Positions 11,801-23,800 of a stretch of 64,000 nt of DNA are shown here, in pieces; the first letter of the stretch is position 1, and each line of letters opens with the position of its first letter. A program made the position numbers and the translations under genes. The notes below the pieces were generated by a model that was not told where the DNA came from, ran no database searches, and saw only the letters and a program-made list of their open reading frames with translations. Location of the stretch: contig CP137666.1 in NCBI GenBank assembly GCA_037976565.1, positions 54,029,271-54,093,270 on the forward strand, given 5' to 3'. The stretch is from Mesocentrotus franciscanus. Its lineage: Eukaryota > Echinodermata > Echinoidea > Camarodonta > Strongylocentrotidae.

Positions 11801-14800
11801 TCCATTCTGCCCGTAGGTGATGAAACCTATATCAAGCTCCTTGTCTCGGTTCTTACCAGGGCTACGACCCCACTGCAACAAAGGAAACATCATATAAACA
11901 TTATTAGAGGCTGAAAAGTAGGATTCCACATCACAAGCATTATAAACATGGCCTGAAAATCATATTTTGGATTGTTATGAACAATTGCACACCTATTGGG
12001 CAATTTTTGAAGTTATTGGTTGACATAATGCTAAACATAGATCTGAAATAACATAATGTGCATGTTCTGTATTTATACCAATGATAACATTAATCCATAT
12101 CTTCTGCTGAGAACCAGAAGGCTGTTGGCCTTGCGTTAAAGGATAGTCTGAGCAAACACCCTTCTGGCTCTCAACAGACAATATTACTGAATAGGATCGC
12201 TTGTAATCCTTGATCACATTGTGTTGCATGTGATTATAATTAATCTTATATGCACTGTGTTAGATATAATTAGCCTTTACATCTACCAAATTTATTTTAT
12301 CAGTTTATACACAGCACTATTCAGTTTGAATGTCATGAAATGGGCATGTATAGACTTAAAGACCCTTTATTTTGTCAAGTTTGCAAACGTCCAGTTCAAC
12401 TCACCAGGTTAGCAGGCACTTTGTCGACAAGACCCTGGACGCGATCAGGAAGAACAGTCTCAAAGGATACACTACCCTTTGGTAGGCGTTTGATACGAAT
12501 GGCTATCTGGCGTTGAGGTGAGGTTGGATCCTGTGGTGAGAGTCAAAGGCATCACATTATTCATGAGTCAGGTAGCCCTCAAAGTATACAGAACCATTCA
12601 TTTGCCACAGAAGTTATTCGGAATAGCTAGCATTCATGAAAGCTTACTAACTTTAGTAGAGCGTACTTGCGTACATTTCCTCCGCTGATTTATGAAAAAG
12701 CCAAGTGTCAATATCTTCATTCCATAGAAAAATTATCACAATTCTTTAACTAAATGAACAGAATTAATCATGTCCACATGAATCAATCTCTCATTTTTAT
12801 TCTCTCAAAGGCTTTGTTTCTTTTATTCATTTTATTAAAGAATCACAATCATTTGTACAGAAGGAAGACAGACCCTGAAACGACCCCTAAATGGTTGGAC
12901 TAATACGAGCGAATATCTTTCATCTTTCTTAGTATCAGCCTTTCCCTGAATAAAATTGTGCACTTGAAGAAATCAGTGTAAAACAGTTAAACTCAATGAA
13001 GCCCTTTCATTTCCCAGAGATCACAATTCACATGTTTTAGGGTATTCTTTTCCTGAAAAAAAAGTCAAAACAACATTCGATTTTAAAAGGGTAATCCTTT
13101 TTTGTGTGCATGATAGTCTATGTGTTTACTGCTCCTTAATGCATTAACCCATTACCCATTAGTATTGGATGGTTCCTGTATTAAACCTATAGGAGTGACA
13201 ACATTCAGTATTCAGTGCGTCAAACCATGTTGCATACTCACAGGTATCACTGAGAATTCTGCTTCATCGGACACACATATATCACCCTGTAAAAGATAAA
13301 AGGAAAAAATAAAAGGAGTATGAAAATGAAGCATAAAGAAAAGTACCATGCAGAATCCTGGTATAAAAATATATAAATAACAGGAGGATTTCCACTTGCA
13401 ATTTTCTGAACAACCCCCATCATTTCTATAGAATATTTAGAGGCTCTATGATAAAAACATCATCACAGTGCAGTTAACTCATTCTCAAATATGATATTGA
13501 TCTTCTATTGTCTCTTAATTCTGGATAAAATGTTGTCATATATTTCTCCTTCTTCATATAGTCTCATCACACACAAAGCATAAAGTTAAGAAAAAAAATG
13601 AAATTCAAACACACATCGTTATTCTAATGTCTTAAGATAATCAATGAAGTACAGAAGTCATCTCTTTGTAATCCACTTTATATCCGCTTGAAAAGTCTAA
13701 TTAGTGAATAAATAAATGAATGAAGTAAAATAATACAACTTACAGCTTGCAGCATCTCACTGAAGTGAAAGAACATCCTAGCTTCCCTGCAAGCACACTT
13801 GATGAATCCAAACCCATCCTTGACGGCAGCTACGGTACCCTGTCAAGGAAGAGAAATATCAGGAACGATGACGATTCATCTCAGACTGAACAATTTTTCC
13901 ATTGCCCATCTAGACATGACATACTGCTATTATATTTCCTCTTTGTTTCATAAGCTACTGAAATCGTAGCATTTGATTGGCTGAGATCAAATTTGTCATA
14001 GAATTTGAGCATTTGTTATTGATCAACAGTTTTATGAAACAGGGCCCAGGATTTCATGGAAACAAAATTCCCTGATTTTTCCCTGATAGAGTTTCGACAC
14101 TGCATCATTAAAGGAGGCATTTTACACATTAAACAGCCACCGCATCCAAACATTCAGTGGTTACCCTATTTAGACACAAGGCAAAATGTAAGAGACTGAC
14201 TAATTTGTTTTGGGGGTCAATGAAATTCCCTAAATTTTCCCTAATTTGAGTGATTTTGCTCAAACGTCCTCACTTTCCCCTGATTGGAAAGAAGAGAACT
14301 AATTTTCGAGGTTTTACCTGATTTCCAGGATCGCTGGGAATCCCGACCTAGCAGCAGCAATATGCTTTTGTTTCGGTTGTACTTTGCTTTGCTGACAGCC
14401 CCAGATGGGTTCAACAAATGATTTACTAGGACATTGCATTCTATACAAGGATTGAATCGTCTAATAAATTATTCTTCTCGCTACACTCACTGTCTCTCGT
14501 TTCTCTGTGCCACAGGTGAAAGTTTCTGCCGCAGCCAGACTGATGTTAGTGGCCCTCTGTAGATGGTCCCTCCTGTCCGTTGCAACGTAGAAATGTACGA
14601 TGTCAGCTACCAGGAATGTGTATGAACGCAGTGTGTCCTTGTCTCCAAAGGAGAGCTCACGTTTCCTAAAGATATGATATATCAGAGGCAAATGACAAAT
14701 TCTTCTATTTTTCCATGTAGGATATCTTGTTTCTTTCATAGAGCATGTTAGTTCATTAGCCTGATCTTCCACTCTTTCAGGATTGATGCTTATTCAGTAA

Positions 14801-17800
14801 ATACCAGCAATTCTGGAGGAATGAATGCTGAGTTTTCTCTTCTCCCCTCCCCCACCTGAGCATGAAAGGTGATGCATATTACCATTTTCACAAATGAGGT
14901 TAGAAATACGAATATCTGTAGTGTCAAAAGCTAACCCAAATTAATTTAGTTGCAGCATTCATCAGAAAGAAACCTAGGAATGAATAACCTTGTGCATCTG
15001 GGTATACTGAAACATATATGCTGTCTGCTTTGGAATGGTAAATGCTGTCCAAGTCCAAACTGCAAAAAAGTATTGGTGTACATTATCCAAAATAAAAAGA
15101 AGTTCCCTGACATAAAAGAAATCATTGACGAAAACAATTATCGGTTTTCCTTTTAATTTATCTCTTTATAAACGATGCTCACCCTCCATCCTTTGTGTTG
15201 TAGATCAGTCTGCCTGGGAACGGCTCAGCAGTCTTCTTGTTGGTGAAGCGAGGAATGACTTTGTTGATCACTCCTTGGAAGACCTCCTGGCTGATATCTT
15301 CAAAGACTACAGTCCCTGATAACAGTTTCTTGATCTGGGTGGCAACCTCTTTCTCCTGGTAAAAAAATAAAGATTGTTCGATTTGTTTATTCTACTTCAT
15401 CAAAATTGTTATTTTTGTAACATTCATTCAGCTCCTGAATTTTCTCCTACAATAAAAAATTAAGGTAAGTAAAAAAAAAAATCAAGAAAAAGAATTGTCA
15501 TACTGCAGTACTACTTGTTTCCAGTATCTAGTCATTTCCTTTCTAGTAAGAATTAACATCTCAAATCTGACCTTAGCTGTTTTTATGTCTAAGAATTTGC
15601 AGATTAATGCACAATGATGTGCAGGATATTTGACTTATGCTCTAGTGACCAAAAAATGGTTAGATATAGGATTTTGATTGGGTTTAAATTTGGGCTTAGG
15701 GTTAGATTTATGCATAGTGTTGAATCTGTGGTTGAATTCAGGCATCCCACTAGTGAAACAAATTGACCGCAGAGCCGGAGCATGTGTCGTATCATTAACG
15801 TGCATGCATGTAAGCATTATCTGCAAGAGGGTCCTGAAATGTGGTCACTGTGAGCAAAACGAGCTCTGGTTATCCAAAACATTGACTTACATTGCGATTT
15901 CCAATTTCAAACTCGACATCATCACCAAGAATAAGATCACTGACGTCACCGGTAAACTCACTGTAGTGGAAGAAGATCTGAAAGGTAGATAGAAAAAGCA
16001 ATTTATATTCCAAGCACATAGTAATATGGATGAAAGTTTTGCTGTGTTAGCACACAATATATAAAATAAACTATGTTTTTCTAATCTTATTGTCAGAATT
16101 CATATGTATGCATCATCAATTACTGATACCATTGCTTTTGAAAATATTGGATATTGACCTCCTTTCACACATTTGAAGCCACTGCAAATCAACAACAAAT
16201 CTACTCACAGATGTTACATGTATCAATCACATTCTTCTTAACATTCAAGATCCTGACGTATTCCAGACTCATATGCATTTTCAATAGTATTATTTTATTA
16301 TTTCATACGCACACCCAATCCAACTTGTTTTTATTCCACCAGGAATGTTGGGCCATAGCTCATCAGATTGAGATTCTGTTTGCTCGGGTGATGGTATTGA
16401 CATAATCTGACTGAACATGTGTTATAAATGATGTGATCAAAGTGATATTTATTAGATAAAACAGCTTGAGTGTACGTTTACCTCTTTGACTGCATCAGCC
16501 CGCTCAATGAAGCCGAAAGATTCCTTCATGGAGCAGACGACGCCTTGGTAGCGGGGCACTTGAGCAGACTCCAGGAGCCTTAGATTCCTGGCTTGCATGT
16601 TACCATTCCTAGACAGGAAAGATTATCACAGCAAGTGAGGTTTTGTCAAAGATCATGAAAGCACTTGAAACACATATAAGTAAATAGGTACCGGTAAGTA
16701 GGTGACTGATTCAAGAAATTTATTTAAAAAAAGGCTTAACCCTCTTTCTCCTTATATTTTTCATTATGTTTTTCTTGTTTGTTTATATTTTTATTTTGTT
16801 ATTTTCTTTTTAATTTTGTTTTGTTTTCATCAAAAATATTGAAAGGGTTTTCTAAATTCAGATTCGGATACAAGTTGTGATTGAAATTCCTGTGAATCTA
16901 GTTTTTTTTTTAAATAATAGTATTTGTACAAAAAGTATTGCACATCCCTTCTTAACTACCCTTGAACAATGTCCTTTGAGAAAGGTGCATCCCCCAAGTC
17001 AGGAAATGAAGTAAACATACCCTACTTCCTTCATGACCTTTACCAACCTAAAAGGTTTACCCTGAATCTATATGGGCCCTGTCTTACCAAACACAGAGTT
17101 GCAAATGATCTGAATCAAGCACAACTCAAATTGATTTTGATATCAATCCAAACTCTATACAAGGCAGTTGTAACAGTGATTGATTAGAGAAGATACAATC
17201 GATTCAGATCCTACAGCAACTTTTTGTAAGATGGAGCCAAGGACTAGAGACCCACCTCTTGTCCGTTGCAACTTGGAAAGCAACCTTGTCACCCTTTTTG
17301 ATAGCAGGTACCTCAGGTGCATCCTCATAGCTGTACATCAAGAAGAAACTCTCCTTTGGACAAAGATAGAAATGATATTGCATCACGGCACTTCACAGTG
17401 TATATGCAAACTACTATACTTGATATAGTGTTAACTCTGCAACAGTCAAATACGTTGGGACTGCAAAAAATTAGTTCGACTTAAGGCTGCGACGAGTACC
17501 CGAATACTTGAGTACTCGCACTGTTGACAACTATTCGAGTATGATTTCTCGTACTCGAATACTCGGCCGCCATTTTTTTTTTTCCCGTTCACCTGGCACT
17601 GTCCAGGCTGACGGTCACCCGTGCCAGAAGAGCACCGGCATGGTACCGTGGGTAAAATTGTTTCCCAGCTCAATCATACACAGGGTGTCACTGTCAACTC
17701 ACCACTCAGAAACTGGGACCAAATCTCCGGATTTCTGTTTGGACTCGGAGGAATATTTGTCTGTCATCTTTAGTTTTAAAAATAACATTGTTTCAATTAT

Positions 17801-20800
17801 TTGTCAAAAATTCAAAAGCACAAATAGGCGCTTTCAACAGCAACTTGAAGTAAAATCGCGTGGTTTTCAGAGACGAATCTTCCTACTGTTCGTAGTATGG
17901 TGTTGGCAAAAAAACAAAAAAAATCAAAAATTCAAAAAAATTCAAAAAATTCAAATTAAAAAAACAAACAAAAAACATGGTGTCCAGTATTTGAGTACTC
18001 GCCTGTAAGCCTAGGAGTGTACTTGAGTACCTCATTACACGGTTATGCACAGCCCTAGTTCGACTAATGCAAAATTTGACCTAGGAAGTGTTAATAACAC
18101 ATTTGCATAGTTTGGTTTTTATTTTCAATGATCCAACTTAGATAAAATTCAATTTGTGCGAGTTTCAGTATGCAGAGTTAACTGTATATAGATGTAAAAT
18201 AATCTAGAACGGCATACACTATTCAACATTTTTAGAATGCTCTAGAGATTGTTGACCTTACAAGTGATGCTGAAGGTCATAGTGTACGAGGAGACATCGA
18301 CCGACAGGCTGACTGACCTTGGCTCAGTAATGCTACTGTCAAATGTCAACTGTAATGATCAATAAATAAGAACCTTGGGTTTGAATGCTACAATCCCATT
18401 TCTCCTTCGTTCCAAAAAACCTGTTTATGATCTGCAAACCAATTTAACCAAATACATTCTGACATACATACTGACCCATGGGTTAATTCAAACATACAAA
18501 AACACAACAAAAATCTAAGGAGGTTGGGAAAACAACTTACCCCACTGATCTCGTATGCCACTTGTCCAAATTCACCTGGTCCGGCATGCTATAAAGCAAT
18601 GAAAAGAACAATATATCAATAGACAAACCTTTTACCGACTCAAGAGATGAGCCTGAATGTTTAAGAGTTGAAATACTGTCTGCGACAATCAACATTTTAT
18701 GGATTCAAATTTCAGCAAACAAATTTACTAACTACTCTTTACCATGAAACATAAAATCAGATACTACACTTCAGTATTTTCATAGGCCTTCAAACTTTCA
18801 GAAAATTGTCAAATGTCTCTGTACTGGACTTCCTGGTTTCTGTACACACTGCGCTATTAGAGAAAGTGAAAGAGAGAGAGCACAAATAAATAACCTGAAT
18901 ACAACTTCCATTAAACGTCTACAATTATTGTAAACATTTTTTACCTGTTTTCAATTGTTATTGCTAAAAGCAGATATATGTAATAATCACATGGGTTCTG
19001 TCAGGTGACATTTGCAGACAGACTTCTTGTTTTATCTTCCTGTTCCTATTGTTCCAGGAGCTAATTATGTAGCAAACCACAATAGGCATCTCCATGGCAA
19101 TGCCAGGGGGATCAACACAAAGTGCAGGAAGTGCATATATTTCGACATTGTGCTTTACAACACAAAGCTGTTCTACAATTCTAAAGGGTATTGTTGGGAG
19201 TAGTGATTAATGTGAGGATAAAGCATTAAGTGATATAAAATCTAATAAACGCACAAGGGAATATTGTTTATCACATACTATATTCAGACTGGGCTGTTTG
19301 TGACAAAATTTTGACAGGAAAGGGGGTCCATTGGTCCCCTATCTAAGATTTAATATGAAAGCTCTAATCCCTGAAAATACAGACATAGAAGCGTATGTCA
19401 TGAATAACACTGCACAATACGTACATAGAAAAAAATAATGTTAAATCAAAACATCACCGTATGTTATGAATAACTATGTTCATAGAAATATGAAATGCGT
19501 CACTTGGGAAAATGTTTAATATCATGTTTGAAACAACAAATTGGAATTGAAATTGAAATCAAGCATTTTTGTTTTTCACTGGTATAAGTTTGATGTTAAC
19601 AAAAACTAGATGGAACTTCAACTGTGCGCAGTCGAAAATGATGCCTCCGCCATAGAGCAATTTTACAAACCAAAATGGAAGCAATTTTTAAAATTCAAGT
19701 TTGATTGTAATCCATCTGTTGGTTCTAATGATAACGCGATCACGAGCTATTTTGAGATACATAATGAGCCCTGTGACCTTTGACCTCATGACCCCCAAAT
19801 CAAATCAGTTCATTGACTCTGCAAGATACATACATGACCCAAGTTTGGCGGTAATCCATCAATCGGTTCTTGAGATAACGTGATCACAAGCTATTTTGTA
19901 TACATAATGAGCCCTGTGACCTTAGACCTTTGACCTCGTGACCCCAAAATCTAATCAGTTCATTGACTCTGCAAGATACATACATGGCCCAAGTTTGGCG
20001 GTAATCCATCAATCGGTTCTTGAGATAAAGTGATCACGAGCTATTTTTGCATACATGAGCCCTGTGACCTTTGACCTCGTGACCCCAAAATCTAATCAGT
20101 TCATTAGCTCTGCAAGATACATACATGACCCAAGTTTGGCGGTAATCCATCAATCGGTTCTTGAGATAACGCGATCACGAGCTATTTTTGCATACATGAG
20201 CCCTGTGACCTTTGACCTCGTGACCCCAAAATCTAATCAGTTCATTAGCTCTGCAAGATACATACATGACCCAAGTTTGGCGGTAATCCATCAATCGATT
20301 CTTGAGATAATGCGATCACGAGCTATTTTTGCATACATAATGAGCCATGTGACCTTTGACCTTTGACCTCGTGACCCCAAAATCTAATCAGTTCATTAGC
20401 TCTACAAGATACATACATGACCCAAGTTTGGCAGTAATCCATCAACCGGTTCTTGAGATAACGCGATCACGAGAACGGGACGTACGTACGGGACGTACGT
20501 ACGGATGGACGGACGGACAACCAGAAAACATAATGCCTCTGGCTACTTTGTAGCGGAGGCATAAAAAACACTGAAGGTCAGCACTGTGCGGCACCCAAGG
20601 AAAAAAAAAAATGGCACATATATATATTTCTATCTAGCAATTCCTACAACTTTATGTTATAGACTCACTCCTTTGGTACTAGGTGGTTTAGCCTCGGTGA
20701 CGATCACCCCCTGCAGCTGTTCTGGGGCTAGGATCTCTGTACTGACCATACCTGGTGGTAACCTCATGATCCTGCTGGCGATGGGTTTGCCTGTACGACG

Positions 20801-23800
20801 GTCACTGATCATCTCAAACTCTACAGGGTCTAGAAGCAAATAAGAGGAATTCTGATTAGAAAATGACAGGAAAAAATTAATATGGTCACTGATTATCTCA
20901 AACTCTACAGGGTCTACAAGCAAAACCGAGGCATTTCTATTTCAATAGCCTTGGGGTGTTCTGGCAAAAGAAATGAATATGGTCACTGATCATCTCAAAC
21001 TTTACAGCGTCTACAAAACATAAATAGGAATTCTTAACAAATTAACTGACACATCCTGACAAGAACATAAAATTCTATTGTAATTTTACCCAAAATAATT
21101 GAAAACAGTAAAGGATTCCACTTGCACCATGTTAATTATATCAAAATAAGGAATAGTAAAAAAGATAATGAATGACACATCTATTATTGGCCTACTTTTT
21201 GTTGCATTTAAAGTTACATAGCATGGAATATGCTTCAATTTGTATTCATTTTCTTTTTGTTTGTTTTTTCTTCAAAATATTCTATCCTATTATCAAAGCA
21301 ATCTTTCATTGCTCCTGGTAATATTACTGAGAATATTGTTGATACTACTGCTGTTATGTCATAGTACTGGTTCTACTATTGAAATTTGTTTTTCCTCATT
21401 AAATACATTAGGAGAGTGTTTTTAGGATGAATTTTCTCAAAACTATTTTCATGATTCTGATAAAATTATATAGAATAGTTTTTATACTACTGTTACTACT
21501 TCTCATTATCGAATCTAAAGCTACTGCTTCTACTATAGTTATCTGCTATTTCTTACTAACAAACAGCAGAAAAGTGTTTTCAGGATGACCGTCAACTTAC
21601 CTCCAATGTGTAGGGTATCAATGGGCCCTTCAAAGTGGCTGTAATGAAAGAATAGTCTTCCATCTCGGTCACAACACTGGAGAAAGCCGTAAGAAGACTG
21701 AAATAAAACAACGAGAAAAAGACCAGTTACTGTATGAAGGTAGTAGTACTTTACAAGTTAATTACACGTTAGAACTATTCTGACTATGCATGCTTATACG
21801 GTATGTGAGGTCTCATAGCTTACTGACCATGAAACAACTTCAATGCAGAAATTACTTGGAAAATTAACCTTAGAAAAAAAGTAGTTGTTCCATGTTCTTT
21901 CTTTTAGATAATTTGACTAAATGTATTTTTGTTTTAAGGAAATAAAAATCGAAGCAGAAATGAAAACTGAAGCAGATGCAAGCTTTGGAAAACATTACTG
22001 AGAATAATATTCAACTGGTGTCGGGTAGGTAAGAAAGGGAACTGACAGCAGAGATTATCCGAATAAAGCCAAAATACTGACATTCTGATGCACATTGTCT
22101 GTTAATAGCCAAAGGGTATTAAATCTGTGATAAGTTGGGAGAAAACACCTTTCTGGCTCTCAACGAACACTATACACATGTAATTGTGATTGCTGTACAC
22201 ATGCTGATCTAAATATGGGACATGTTGACATGATACATTCTTTTGGATAGATCTCAAATAACTGTTAACCTGAACCCTTGATACTTACAAGCATTTTTTC
22301 AATGATTCCAGTTTCTCTGACAGGCACAGGTGCAATGCTGCAATCAAATAATAATGAGAACAATTACCCTCAGGTTTGGCTATATATATTGTCATACTAT
22401 ATGAACTGCATGGACAGTGTTTCAGCTGACACAACACTCTTTTTCAAAAAGAATGAAATGATTCAAGTATTTGAACCACGGTGCTCTGATCATTGCCAAA
22501 ATAATAAGAGGAGCATGTTGAAAATAAAATGCTCTATTCAGATCTACCAGTGTATACATTCCACACAATATTTTACATGGATTGAAGTATTACAAAAAAA
22601 ATCATAACCATGGTGCTCTAATCATTGGAAAAATATATGCATCATCATATTAATTGTGAACTATTGTAAAATTGAATTAACTACATGCGCATGTACATGT
22701 ACAAGCAAGTGAGAAGTAGTCAATCAGCATACCAAGTAAAACTTGCTCTTTCATTCACAGGAACTTTTTCACATTCAACAAGAGGGGGGATTCTCTCAGA
22801 AAGGTTATTTTTATACATTATCAAGCTTTCTAGAGCTAACCTAAGCCTATCTTGGCTCCTGTTAATTTAAAACTGTATTAAAGTGAAGGGAAACAAACAA
22901 ATAAAAAACTAATTACATACAAAAAATACCCAAAATGACTAAAAAATCTTTGACTGAAAAGATAGAAGCAAACTCTAGAACTTACCCATTGTTGATTTGT
23001 GGGCCTGGGTAACTTGCGGATCGGTGAAAAGTTAGACTGCCACCATTAGGGGAGAAGCTCTGCTTGTTGTAGTTGGAATTGTTTGATTGGTCTTGAGAGT
23101 TACAGCGCTGAAAAGGACAAAAATCAATATACATCATATCATAAAGAGGGCAGAACCAACATATCATAAAGAGGGCAGAACCAACATATCATAAAGAGGG
23201 CAGAACCAACATATCATAAAGAGGATAGAAATCAATATACAACATACACGTATGCATTATAGAAGGGTATTCTTCATTAAGATGTGTTTTTATACAAGTG
23301 GGGGTAATGCTGGAAAAGGCACAGTTATCAATCCAGAAATCTAAGTATTGGTAACCCAATCCAATCCAAAGTCTGATCAGAGATTACCAGTAATCTTTTC
23401 AGGTTTACATTAAAACCCATAAAATTATCCAATAAAACTACATCATTATCATATTATTGAATAAATAAAATATCTTTTTTAAAGGAGTCTTAGGGTTACA
23501 TTAAGAAAACTATTTATAGATCACCTGTATTATATTGAATTGAATGAACTCCCCTGAAGCAAGTCATTTCATTCAGAAAGGGCAGGGAATCAATCAAATC
23601 TCTTCTCAATCATCAAAGTATAAAAATACACATTCTTTCGTAAGTTAAGACACACAAACTAGAATGTACTGTATACATTACACATTTCAAGGAAAACTAC
23701 TGTATATTTTACGCATTTAAAAGGGGAAAATAAGCATGAACTTTAATAAAGCAGTATAAGTGACTACACAAAGGACTATCTAAAATGTCATGTTAAAGGA

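Noticed and set aside
17078..17170. GGGCCCTGTCTTACCAAACA stretch resembling the MITE at 58168-58326
   Set aside because: Only one end is convincing; the other side is too diverged to define an element.
23136..23230. Regular 25-bp repeats resembling a CRISPR array
   Set aside because: Units are head-to-tail without spacers in a eukaryotic intron; plain minisatellite.
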